Shown here piece by piece: positions 4,727-12,112 of a DNA stretch of 13,382 bases. The stretch covers positions 1-13,382 of the forward strand of contig JAPONU010000512.1 in assembly GCA_026713745.1 (NCBI GenBank). Direction: 5' to 3'. The position numbers and the translations under genes were made by a program. Below the pieces are notes generated by a model. That model had not been told where the DNA came from, searched no databases, and was given only the letters and a program-made list of their open reading frames with translations. The DNA comes from a bacterium. Its GTDB lineage: Bacteria; Actinomycetota; Acidimicrobiia; Acidimicrobiales; CATQHL01. How positions within the stretch are numbered: position 1 is the first letter of the stretch; the number at the start of each line of letters is the position of its first letter.

Positions 4727-7245
4727 ACGACTTCGGCGAAGGACTCCTCCCGGAAGACGATCTTGAAGCGGGCGCTGGTCGCGCCGTTGCGAAGGCTGAC
4801 CTCTCCGCACTCGTACGTCCCGGAATTGTTCAGCGCCGCCTCGAGTTGGGCGAAGACTTTTGTCTTGTACTCCGTGTCGGTGTTGCCACCCAGGTGGGCG
4901 CCCTTGGTCTCGACGACGAGTAGCTGCATGTTGTCGTCACCGTTGCGCGCCGTGGCGACGAAGTCCGGCCAGATCCGGTCCTGGTTCCAGCCCCGGAGGT
5001 AGTACTCGTGCTGCTGGCGCACGGCGACGCGATGCCACCACTGGATGGCCTCGTGCTGGTCGATGTAGAAGGCAAGCTTCTTCTCGAGGTCGGTATCGAA
5101 CTGGCTCTCCAACACCGGATCGAAGAGGCTCTTCTGGACGGGACTGCCAGCAGCGTGTTCCAGTGAGTGGTCGTCGGCCGCGACGGGCACATTGAACTCC
5201 TCGGGCATCTTGAAATTCGGCTCGCGTGCCTCGAGATCGAACCTGATGTCACCGCTCCTGAGCTTCTCGCGAAACACCTCCTCGGCATCTCGCTCGACCT
5301 GGTTCGCGATGTCCCCCCGCAGACCCACCACGCGCTCACGCCGATCGGCGTAGATTCCCTCGTCGCTCACGCCTCGGGCTCGTAGTGATTCGATCACCTC
5401 ACCGGCAATGCGAGCCGCCTGCCACGGGTTGGGCACGATGTCGGTGAGTTGACGGCTCAGCCACGGCAGGATCATTGCCGTGTCCGCCTGGATTCGCTCG
5501 CGTTTCGTCTCGGGTGCTTCCACATCGCCGATGTCGACGCTGGTGGTCTCGTCGTAGACGCCGGCTACGGGGCGGCGCATCCCCGGATCGGCAGGTGCAG
5601 TGATCCTGCCCCAGTCGACGAGGGGGAGGATGTGTCGCTGGTAGTCCAGGTAGCGCCACCCGTCGCCGTGCCGGTGAAGCACCTTCGGTAGGAAGATGTC
5701 CTCCCCGGCGAAGCGCGCCCGGCGCCTCACCGCCCGCACCTCCGTGTCGGCTGTGTCACCAGGGTGGATGTCGTGAGACAGGCCAGTGAGACCCTCGTGC
5801 TCCAGCCCGCTCTTGACCTGCCTCACTGCCTCGTCGACCGCTGTCTGCCAGCAGTGGACGTAGCACTGGTCGAGACCGGGCACTCCGGTGCGACGCGCGT
5901 GCGGTTGGCGCATGACGCGGCCCGTCAGCTGCGTGATGGCCGTCTTGCTGCGCGTGTTGTCGAGGATTACCAGGACGTACGCGAATGGGCAGTCCCAGCC
6001 CTCCATCAAGGCCGCCTTGGTGATGATCCATCGCACCGGTGAGTACTCCGAGAGCAGGTCCTCTCCGGCGATCTCGTCATTCTCCGCCGACTTGACCCGC
6101 ACGGCCTCCGGGGCTTCGCCGAGTTGTTGGATCAGGTGATCGCGTACATCCTCGGCATGGATGCGCCCCGTGCCGCGCTGGTCCCTGCCGGTTCGCTCCA
6201 CGCGCACAACGACGATGGGTCGGATGTACCGGCCCTCCTCGGCGTGCAGTCGCTGCGCGTCGGCAGTTAGGTCACCGAGCCTGTCGTGGGCGCGGGCGAC
6301 CGTGTCGTGCCACTCGCCGCGACTCGTGGTGACCACGACAGGGAGCTTGATCATCTCCTCCTTCTTGAGGTCGACACCGGAGATGTCCACGAGGAGATTG
6401 CTGATCGTTCGGTTGGGGGTTGCAGACAGCTCGATGACGAGTTGTGGGTTGAGCCGGTTGACCGACCGCACGAACTCCTTCGCGCCCGTGCCGCCGTAGG
6501 CCTTGTGCGCCTCGTCCAGCACGACCACGGGGCGCTGGGTCTTGAGTAGGTTGAAGAGGCTGTGTTTGACGATGCCATCATCGGAGCACTCCAGGTCGGG
6601 ATTCTCAGCGAGCAACCCGGCGAGAGCCGGCTCGTCGTCCTCCGGGGGGAACAGGTCTGTGTAACGACCTGAATCTCGGAACATGCGGAGGAAGTCCCGG
6701 CCCCTCACCCGGTTCGTGGCGGGCAGCATCAGAAGCATCACGCACAGGTAGTTCTCCAGGTCACCGGCTGCGAGGCGTTCCTCCTTTTCCAACACCTTGA
6801 CGCGTCCGCCGCTTGCGTGTTCCAACATCTGGCGATACGCGTGCTGCCGCGACCAGAAGGCGGCCTTGGTCTGCGTATAGATGGCCCGTGTAGGCACAAT
6901 CCACAGCACGAGTCCGGTGTGCATGCCGAGCCGTTCCAACGCAGCGGTTCCCAGCAACGTCTTGCCTCCACCGGTAGGAATCTTGAAGCAGACGTGGGGG
7001 ATGGGCCTGCCCGCTCCGTCGGAGCGGCCGACGTGGATACAGGCGCCGGACTCGACCCCGCCCGTCTCCACGAGGTGTTGCCAGGCGATCGCGGGGAAGT
7101 TGCGATCAGCCGCCGAGTGCTCCAGGTTCGCGCCCTCGAGCACCTCGACTCTCGACAGCGACTCCTTGCGCGCGTCTTCCAGCGCGGTCAGCCATCGAGC
7201 GAAGGCGGCCAGTGTCCTGTGCTGGTATTCCTTGAGTTCCAGCAT
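4723..7245 (-). CDS. res: Type III restriction enzyme, Res subunit (helicase-nuclease)
   Basis: This 840-aa SF2 translocase/endonuclease is the restriction partner of the adjacent Mod; together they would cut DNA lacking Mod methylation. Motifs: Walker A IPTGGGKT (89-96), DEAH box VVLDEAHKAYG (241-251), motif III SAT (274-276), EGWDCP (415-420, motif V) and motif VI QLTGRVMRQ (439-447). The C-terminal nuclease is PD-(D/E)XK: P760-D761 then E779-T-K781. At 840 aa it is shorter than EcoP1I/EcoP15I Res (about 970 aa), but all catalytic motifs are intact. The ATG lies 3 nt after the mod stop, so the two are co-transcribed. Its TAG stop shares a CTAG palindrome with the convergent channel gene. 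Third-position GC is visibly lower than in flanking genes, suggesting horizontal acquisition. Active by inspection; target site unknown. Confidence 0.93.
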   Translation of the reverse strand: MLELKEYQHRTLAAFARWLTALEDARKESLSRVEVLEGANLEHSAADRNFPAIAWQHLVETGGVESGACIHVGRSDGAGRPIPHVCFKIPTGGGKTLLGTAALERLGMHTGLVLWIVPTRAIYTQTKAAFWSRQHAYRQMLEHASGGRVKVLEKEERLAAGDLENYLCVMLLMLPATNRVRGRDFLRMFRDSGRYTDLFPPEDDEPALAGLLAENPDLECSDDGIVKHSLFNLLKTQRPVVVLDEAHKAYGGTGAKEFVRSVNRLNPQLVIELSATPNRTISNLLVDISGVDLKKEEMIKLPVVVTTSRGEWHDTVARAHDRLGDLTADAQRLHAEEGRYIRPIVVVRVERTGRDQRGTGRIHAEDVRDHLIQQLGEAPEAVRVKSAENDEIAGEDLLSEYSPVRWIITKAALMEGWDCPFAYVLVILDNTRSKTAITQLTGRVMRQPHARRTGVPGLDQCYVHCWQTAVDEAVRQVKSGLEHEGLTGLSHDIHPGDTADTEVRAVRRRARFAGEDIFLPKVLHRHGDGWRYLDYQRHILPLVDWGRITAPADPGMRRPVAGVYDETTSVDIGDVEAPETKRERIQADTAMILPWLSRQLTDIVPNPWQAARIAGEVIESLRARGVSDEGIYADRRERVVGLRGDIANQVERDAEEVFREKLRSGDIRFDLEAREPNFKMPEEFNVPVAADDHSLEHAAGSPVQKSLFDPVLESQFDTDLEKKLAFYIDQHEAIQWWHRVAVRQQHEYYLRGWNQDRIWPDFVATARNGDDNMQLLVVETKGAHLGGNTDTEYKTKVFAQLEAALNNSGTYECGEVSLRNGATSARFKIVFREESFAEVV

Positions 7246-7248
7246 CGG

Positions 7249-8877
7249 TCAGACCGTTTCGGATTGCCGGATGGTATACGGCAACTGACAGAACGTGATG
7301 CGCAATCCGGTCAGATCACCCTGGGGGATGAACTTCGCTGCCGCGAACACCACGGCGTCCTTGTTCTGCTGTCGGCAGATCTCGCCGAGTTGTTCGGCCC
7401 GGGTCTCTGTGAGGACGGCGTCGTTGCTGCGGAGCCAGTCGATGTCGGGCCGATAACGCAGGTAGTAGTTGCGGCGCTCGTCGCTACCGATGAGTCCGTG
7501 GTCGTCGAGTGCTCGCAACTCCGTCGGGCCCAGCGATCGCCCGGTCGCCGTGTTCATCAGCCAGGCGGCCAGGGAGGAGTAGGTCGGCAGCGTCTCGCCG
7601 GTCAGCATTCCCACCGCGGTAACCGGCTCGCCCAGCGTGCAGTAGGTGAACGACCCGCCGAGCCCTCCGCGGATTGTTGCGTTCTTCGCTCCCGGAACAC
7701 CGGAGATGACCCGCCGTACCCGCTCGGCCGCAATTGAGTCGGCGTAGTCCTCGCATTCGACCAGGATGAACCTGCGATCGCCGCCGTCCTGCTTGTTCAA
7801 GTCCAGCACCGCCTGCGCGGTGGTGCCGGAGCCCGCGAACGAGTCGAGAACGATGGCGTTTGGGTCTCGCAGCAACTCCACGAGATAGCGGATGAGTTCG
7901 ACCGGCTTCGGCTGGGGAAAGACGCCGCCAGTGCCGAAAATGTCGCGGAGCATTCGCGTACCGCTGGCGTTGTAACCCACGATTTCGGGGTCCAGAATGG
8001 CGTTCGGGGGCTGACCTTCTTGGACGTCGGACAGGTAGCGCTTGGCGCGTGGCTCCGTGCCCGAGAAATCGATGCGATCCTCGTCCTCCATCTGCTGGAG
8101 GCTCTCCCTGGAGTAGCGCGGGAAGCCGCCCGGAGGTGCCGACCAGGTAGTGCCGTTGCGGAAGGCGAAGGTGTACGGCTCGTAGTAGTTGCGTGCGTGC
8201 AGCGGATCCAGCTTGTACGGGCCACGGCCATCGCCGTCGTCCTTGGGGTAGCGGTCGGACTTGTCGGTGCGATAGCGGATGTACCGCTCCGAGTGCTCCG
8301 CGAACCATGACTTGTCTTTCGCGTATGTGACGACGTAGTCAGCGTTCAGATTGAAGTCCTTGCTGGAGTTGCGCACCGTGTGCATTGCCCGGCGGGTCTG
8401 CGTTACGAAGAAGTTCTCCTCGCCGAAGACCTCGTCCATCAGCATTCGCAGGTGATGGATCTCGTTGTCGTCGATGGAGACGAAGATCACGCCGTCATCG
8501 GACAGGAGTTCCCGCAGTAGATGGAGGCGTGGCCACATCATGCACAGCCACTTGTCGTGGCGCTCCATGTCCTCGCCATCGACGGGCGACTGGTCCTTGA
8601 GCCACTGCTTGAGCAGGGGGCCGTTGGCGTTGTCGTTGTAGATCCAGCCCTCGTTGCCGGTGTTGTACGGGGGATCGATGTAGATGCACCTCACCCGCCC
8701 TCCGAAGCGTGGCAGGAGTGCCTTGAGGGCGTGCAGGTTGTCGCCATGGATGATGAGGTTGTCGTCGATGGCGCCGTTGCCTACCGACTTCTCTGGATGT
8801 GGGACGAGGGGGCGCCAAGGGACGGTGAGATGGTGGGCGTATACGTGCTGTTTTCCCTTGAAATCCAGCGTCGGCAT
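7249..8877 (-). CDS. mod: Type III DNA methyltransferase, Mod subunit
   Basis: This 542-aa DNA amino-methyltransferase (probably N6-adenine) provides both protection and sequence recognition for the Res complex. The catalytic motif IV DPPYNTG (68-74) precedes the S-adenosylmethionine motif I DSFAGSGTT (345-353): the beta-class order typical of type III Mod. The segment in between (about 150-310), with NYYEPYTFAFRNGTTW, holds the likely target-recognition region. KPVELI (324-329) is the conserved lead-in to motif I. A divergent C-terminal part (about 410-542) may contact Res. The start has a strong AGGAGG-type site. The length is slightly below the usual 575-650 aa, with no motif missing. No simple-sequence repeat is present in the gene, so classical phase variation is not expected. 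It is followed after 3 nt by res. Lower GC than neighbours suggests transfer. Confidence 0.94.
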   Translation of the reverse strand: MPTLDFKGKQHVYAHHLTVPWRPLVPHPEKSVGNGAIDDNLIIHGDNLHALKALLPRFGGRVRCIYIDPPYNTGNEGWIYNDNANGPLLKQWLKDQSPVDGEDMERHDKWLCMMWPRLHLLRELLSDDGVIFVSIDDNEIHHLRMLMDEVFGEENFFVTQTRRAMHTVRNSSKDFNLNADYVVTYAKDKSWFAEHSERYIRYRTDKSDRYPKDDGDGRGPYKLDPLHARNYYEPYTFAFRNGTTWSAPPGGFPRYSRESLQQMEDEDRIDFSGTEPRAKRYLSDVQEGQPPNAILDPEIVGYNASGTRMLRDIFGTGGVFPQPKPVELIRYLVELLRDPNAIVLDSFAGSGTTAQAVLDLNKQDGGDRRFILVECEDYADSIAAERVRRVISGVPGAKNATIRGGLGGSFTYCTLGEPVTAVGMLTGETLPTYSSLAAWLMNTATGRSLGPTELRALDDHGLIGSDERRNYYLRYRPDIDWLRSNDAVLTETRAEQLGEICRQQNKDAVVFAAAKFIPQGDLTGLRITFCQLPYTIRQSETV

Positions 8878-8879
8878 GG

Positions 8880-8888
8880 CCTCCTCCT
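8880..8888 (-). promoter_or_regulatory. Strong ribosome binding site of mod
   Basis: On the minus strand AGGAGGAGG lies just before CC-ATG (start 8877), the best Shine-Dalgarno in the window. It fixes the mod start. The intergenic stretch behind it (8889-9093) is GC-rich. A TACCGT box at 8910-8915 is a weak possible -10, with no properly spaced -35. Confidence 0.75.
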
Positions 8889-9093
8889 ACGGCGCGAACG
8901 ATGCTTCGCACGGTAGCAGGGGCCTGTGACAAGCCAGGGATTTCGGGCGACCGTGTCGGGGTTGCGGCGGAAGTCGGGCCGGGTCCGGCCGGGGTGCGGG
9001 TGGCCGCCGTCGGGACCCTCTGGCGAAATCGCTCCGCCGGCCGGCCCCCCCGTACCCCTCCCTCGAGGTTCTGGTTCTGTCCGGTCGGGCCGC

Positions 9094-11673
9094 CTACTCG
9101 GCTGCCAGGCGGGACTCGACTGTCGGCCCCTCGCCGTCGGTGCTGGGGCTGAGGGCCAGGTCCACGATGTTGCCGGCGTCGCAGAGATCTCCCTGAGCGG
9201 CGGTCAGGGCCTCCAGGAACTCCGGCGGCGCTGTGACGTGTGCCTGGGTGACGGGGGTGCGCAGCTTGCGGCGGGCTTCGCTCTTGGCCCGGCGCACCCG
9301 ACCCAGGACTTCTGAGGCGGCGGCCAGCACAGCCGGGTCGCCGGCATCGGGCAGTTCCGCCCGCTGCGGCCACGGGGCCCGGTGGATCGAGCCCTGCTGC
9401 CACCACGACCACGCCTCCTCGCAGGTGAACGGGAGGAACGGTGCGAACAGGCGCAGCTGAGCGCTGAGGGCGATCTGCAGGGCCGCCCGGGCGCTGGCGC
9501 CGGCGTCGCCGTCCCGGTAGGCACGGTTCTTCACCAGCTCCACGTAGTTGTCGGTGAAGTCCCAGAGGAACCGCTCGGTGCGTTCCAGGGCCCGGGCGTA
9601 GTCGAAGGCTTCGAAGGCCTCGGTGGCGCCGTCGAGCAGGTCGCCGAGTTTGGCGAGGAGCGCCCGGTCGATCGGCTCTGTGACGGCGCCGGCGGCGGCC
9701 GCAGGGGTGTCGCCGCGGTCGGTGGCTCCGGCCAGGCCCAGCACGAAGCGGGCGGCGTTGAGGATCTTGATGGCCAGGCGCCGCCCCACCTTGATCTGCG
9801 ACTCGTCGAAGGCGGTGTCGGTGCCAGGACGCCCTCTGGCCGCCCAGTAGCGCACCGCGTCGGCGCCGTAGTCGTCCAGCAGCCCGACGGGAGTGACCAC
9901 GTTGCCCTTCGACTTGGACATCTTCTTGCGATCCGGGTCCAGCACCCAGCCCGAGATGGCGGCCCGCCGCCAGGGCAGCGAGTCGTGCTCCAGGTGGGCG
10001 CGCACCACCGTGGAGAACAGCCAGGTGCGGATGATCTCGTGGGCCTGGGGGCGCACGTCCATCGGGAAGGTGCGGGCGAACAGGTCGGGGTCCTCCTCCC
10101 AGCCGCACGCGATCTGCGGGGTGAGCGACGAGGTGGCCCAGGTGTCCATCACGTCGGGGTCGCCGGTGAAGCCGCCCGGCTTCCCTCGCTGCGACTCCTC
10201 GTACCCCGGCGGGGCGTCGGAGGCCGGATCGATCGGCAGTGAGTCCTCGGCGGGCACCAGCACCCGGTCGTACTGCGGCCGGCCGGCGTCGTCGAGGGCG
10301 TACCACACGGGGATCGGCACACCGAACCAGCGCTGGCGGCTCACCAGCCAGTCGCCGTTGAGGCCCTCGACCCAGTTGGTGTAGCGGGTGCCCATGAACT
10401 CCGGCACCCAGGCCAGTTCGGTGCCGCGGTCCAGCAGTTCCTTGCGCAGCGGCAGGTCGCGCCCGCCGTTGCGCAGGTACCACTGGCGGGTGGTGATGAT
10501 CTCCAGCGGCCGGTCGCCCTTCTCGAAGAACTTCACGGCGTGGCTCGTGGGCTGCGGCTCGCCGACGAGGGCGCCCGAGTGGGCGAGGAGCTCGACGATG
10601 CGGCGGCGGGCCCCGTTGGCGGTGAGCCCGGCGATCTCGGCGTACGCCGCCCGGGCGCCGGCGCTCGCCAGGGCGTCGGGCGGCTCGGCCAGCATCCGCC
10701 CGTCGGGCCCCATGATGGGCCGCACCGGCAGTTCCAGCTCGCGCCACCAGGTGACGTCGACGGTGTCGCCGAAGGTGCAGACCATGGCGATGCCGGTGCC
10801 CTTGCCGGGCTCGGCGAGGGCGTGGGCCAGCACTGGCACCTCGGTGTCGAACAGCGGCACGCGCACCGTCGAGCCGAACAGCGGCCGGTAGCGGTCGTCG
10901 TCAGGGTGCGCCACGAGCGCCACGCAGGCCGCCACCATCTCCGGGCGGGTGGTCTCGATGAGGATGTCCCCGCCGCCGTCGCTGCGAGCGAAGGCCAACC
11001 GGTGGAGGGCGCCCTGGCGAGGGCGGTCCTCCAGTTCGGCCTGCGCCACAGCGGTGCGGAACGTGACGTCCCACAGGCAGGGAGCCTCGGCCTGGTAGGC
11101 CTCGCCGCGGGCCAGGTTGCGCAGGAAGGCCCGCTGCGACACCCGCCGGCAGCGCTCGCCGATGGTGGTGTACGTGAGGCCCCAGTCCACCGACACGCCG
11201 AGGCGCCGGTAGAGGTCCTCGAAGGCCTGCTCGTCGGTCTCGGTGAGTTGCAGGCACAGGTCGATGAAGTTCCGCCGGCCGATGGGCACGGGCTCAGCGG
11301 GATCGGTGGGCGGGGCGAAGTTCTCGTCGTGGGGCACCGACGGGTCGCAGCGCACGCCGAAGTAGTTCTGCACCCGGCGCTCGGTGGGCAGGCCGTTGTC
11401 GTCCCAGCCCATCGGGTAGAAGACCTCCCGCCCCCGCATCCGCTGGTAGCGGGCCACACAGTCGGTCTGCGTGTAACTGAACACGTGCCCCACGTGCAGG
11501 GACCCACTGACGGTCGGCGGCGGCGTGTCGATCGAGAACACCTCAGCCCGCGTCCGCCCCCGATCGAACCGGTAGACCCCCTCGGCGTCCCACCAGGCAC
11601 CCCAGCGAGCCTCCAACCCCTCCAGGGTCGGCCGCTCGGGCACGCGGCCGGCCGCGGCGGGGCTCTCGCTCAT
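9094..11673 (-). CDS. valS: Valyl-tRNA synthetase
   Basis: This 859-aa cytoplasmic class I enzyme charges tRNA-Val with valine and edits mischarged threonine. The HIGH motif is HVGH (60-63), preceded by PPPTVSGSL. GWDDNGLPTERRVQ (from about residue 89) is typical of ValS and matches the actinobacterial form I know from Streptomyces. The CP1 editing domain (about 210-370) contains GTGIAMVCTFGDTVD. The KMSKS motif, K584-MSKS, is exact. The anticodon-binding domain contains FLPFTCEEAWSWW, and the protein ends soon after without the long coiled-coil arm of E. coli ValS (951 aa), as in archaeal-like bacterial forms. ATG 11673 has only a weak ribosome site, but TAGCGT lies 7 nt upstream, fitting a leaderless start. 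High GC and third-position bias match the host background. It is the only clear housekeeping gene here. Confidence 0.97.
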   Translation of the reverse strand: MSESPAAAGRVPERPTLEGLEARWGAWWDAEGVYRFDRGRTRAEVFSIDTPPPTVSGSLHVGHVFSYTQTDCVARYQRMRGREVFYPMGWDDNGLPTERRVQNYFGVRCDPSVPHDENFAPPTDPAEPVPIGRRNFIDLCLQLTETDEQAFEDLYRRLGVSVDWGLTYTTIGERCRRVSQRAFLRNLARGEAYQAEAPCLWDVTFRTAVAQAELEDRPRQGALHRLAFARSDGGGDILIETTRPEMVAACVALVAHPDDDRYRPLFGSTVRVPLFDTEVPVLAHALAEPGKGTGIAMVCTFGDTVDVTWWRELELPVRPIMGPDGRMLAEPPDALASAGARAAYAEIAGLTANGARRRIVELLAHSGALVGEPQPTSHAVKFFEKGDRPLEIITTRQWYLRNGGRDLPLRKELLDRGTELAWVPEFMGTRYTNWVEGLNGDWLVSRQRWFGVPIPVWYALDDAGRPQYDRVLVPAEDSLPIDPASDAPPGYEESQRGKPGGFTGDPDVMDTWATSSLTPQIACGWEEDPDLFARTFPMDVRPQAHEIIRTWLFSTVVRAHLEHDSLPWRRAAISGWVLDPDRKKMSKSKGNVVTPVGLLDDYGADAVRYWAARGRPGTDTAFDESQIKVGRRLAIKILNAARFVLGLAGATDRGDTPAAAAGAVTEPIDRALLAKLGDLLDGATEAFEAFDYARALERTERFLWDFTDNYVELVKNRAYRDGDAGASARAALQIALSAQLRLFAPFLPFTCEEAWSWWQQGSIHRAPWPQRAELPDAGDPAVLAAASEVLGRVRRAKSEARRKLRTPVTQAHVTAPPEFLEALTAAQGDLCDAGNIVDLALSPSTDGEGPTVESRLAAE

Positions 11674-11774
11674 CCCGTGAACGCTACCGGCGCCGCCTGA
11701 CCCGCCGACGGTTGGCCGTGCCCGTGTCGCCCCGTGGATGTCGCCGCGTCACAGCACCCGTCGCTCGCGATCAC
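11670..11774 (-). CDS. Possible 34-aa bridging micro-ORF between RHH gene and valS
   Basis: A 34-codon frame starts with GTG at 11774, overlapping the RHH stop as GTGA, and ends with TGA at 11672-11670, overlapping the valS ATG as ATGA. The peptide begins MIASDGCCDAATSTG and has no recognisable domain, no hydrophobic segment and a Gly/Ala/His-rich composition. It is not a MazF, RelE or VapC fragment by eye. If translated, it would couple the RHH gene to valS in the same 4-nt-overlap style as the molybdate operon. It may equally be a chance frame in the 97-nt gap; it also overlaps the proposed valS -10 box. Confidence 0.25.
   Translation of the reverse strand: MIASDGCCDAATSTGRHGHGQPSAGQAAPVAFTG
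11681..11686 (-). promoter_or_regulatory. Possible leaderless -10 box of valS
   Basis: On the minus strand TAGCGT ends 7 nt before the valS ATG, the spacing expected when transcription starts at the start codon. No -35 is evident. The geometry repeats that of the regulator gene at 3248 and the RHH gene at 12004. A GC-rich genome makes chance TANNNT matches less common, but this box alone is weak evidence. Confidence 0.4.
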
Positions 11775-12004
11775 CACCGCTCGCGCACGGCTTCGGCCTG
11801 CGCTGCCACCAGGCCGGCATCGAGGCGGGAGTCCCGCGCGCCGTACACGGCGTCGAGCCGACGGGTGATCCGGTCGTCGTCCTCGAGATCGACGTGCCTC
11901 TCCAGCGCAACCGCGTACAACTGGGAGCGGGACATCCTGGCGCGTTCGGCCAAGCGCTCCGCCCGCCGGAGGAGACGGTCAGGAATCGAAACGGCGACTT
12001 TCAC
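11771..12004 (-). CDS. Ribbon-helix-helix (CopG-like) antitoxin-type protein
   Basis: This 77-aa small DNA-binding protein is of the type that usually autorepresses a toxin-antitoxin operon. The N-terminus VKVAVSIPDRLLRRAERLAERARMSRSQLY is the classical ribbon (KVAVSIP) plus two helices with a turn at MSRSQ. The C-terminal half (LEDDDRITRRLDAVYG...) is charged, like the toxin-binding tail of MazE/CopG-type antitoxins. GTG 12004 is chosen because it begins directly at the ribbon strand and lies 6 nt after a CATACT box; an upstream in-frame GTG at 12031 would add nine residues. No toxin follows: the next 97 nt hold only a 34-codon frame before valS. It is therefore a solitary antitoxin, an orphan regulator, or a remnant. 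The fold is clear; its target is unknown. Confidence 0.82.
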   Translation of the reverse strand: MKVAVSIPDRLLRRAERLAERARMSRSQLYAVALERHVDLEDDDRITRRLDAVYGARDSRLDAGLVAAQAEAVRERW

Positions 12005-12010
12005 GATGCC

Positions 12011-12033
12011 AGTATGGCCCGGTGTGACCACAC
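12011..12033 (-). promoter_or_regulatory. Promoter and operator candidate of RHH gene
   Basis: On the minus strand CATACT (12016-12011) is a possible -10 ending 6 nt before GTG 12004. Just upstream, GTGTG-AC-CACAC (12022-12033) is a perfect 5-bp-arm inverted repeat lying in the spacer where a repressor would block polymerase. Ribbon-helix-helix proteins commonly bind short operators like this in their own promoters, so it is a reasonable autoregulatory site. No -35 consensus is seen. Confidence 0.4.
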
Positions 12034-12055
12034 GCGCCGCAGTCCGCGCGCGACT

Positions 12056-12096
12056 GCGCTACCGATCCACGGGTTGTAGCGCTACCGATCCACGGG
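12056..12096. repeat. Two direct 18-bp repeats upstream of RHH gene
   Basis: gcgctaccgatccacggg occurs identically at 12056-12073 and 12079-12096, separated by ttgta (period 23 bp). The junction creates the 10-bp palindrome GTAGCGCTAC (12076-12085). An 11-bp inverted copy of the end of the second repeat, GCCCCGTGGAT, lies at 11729-11739 on the other side of the RHH gene, matching ATCCACGGGGC at 12088-12098. These may be operator iterons or footprints of a small insertion. Confidence 0.85.
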
Positions 12097-12112
12097 GCAT
12101 CCGGGCGTCGCC

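Noticed and set aside
3236..4810. 524-codon minus-strand frame opposite the mscS-family gene
   Set aside because: Asp/His/Gly-rich antisense frame; the plus strand encodes an unmistakable MscS pore helix and beta domain.
7249..8877. Possible phase-variable mod gene
   Set aside because: Type III mod genes often carry homopolymeric or tetranucleotide tracts; none is present in or upstream of this gene.
8889..9093. Intrinsic terminator after valS
   Set aside because: The region is GC-rich with short CCGGCCGG palindromes, but no stem followed by a T-tract is visible on the minus strand.
8495..10747. 750-codon minus-strand frame running across the mod/valS boundary
   Set aside because: It is an alternate frame of valS and mod, Arg/Gly/Ala-rich and without motifs, while the true frames carry all catalytic motifs.
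10540..11700. 386-codon plus-strand frame opposite valS
   Set aside because: Antisense shadow of valS with Val/Gly/His-rich low complexity and no family resemblance.
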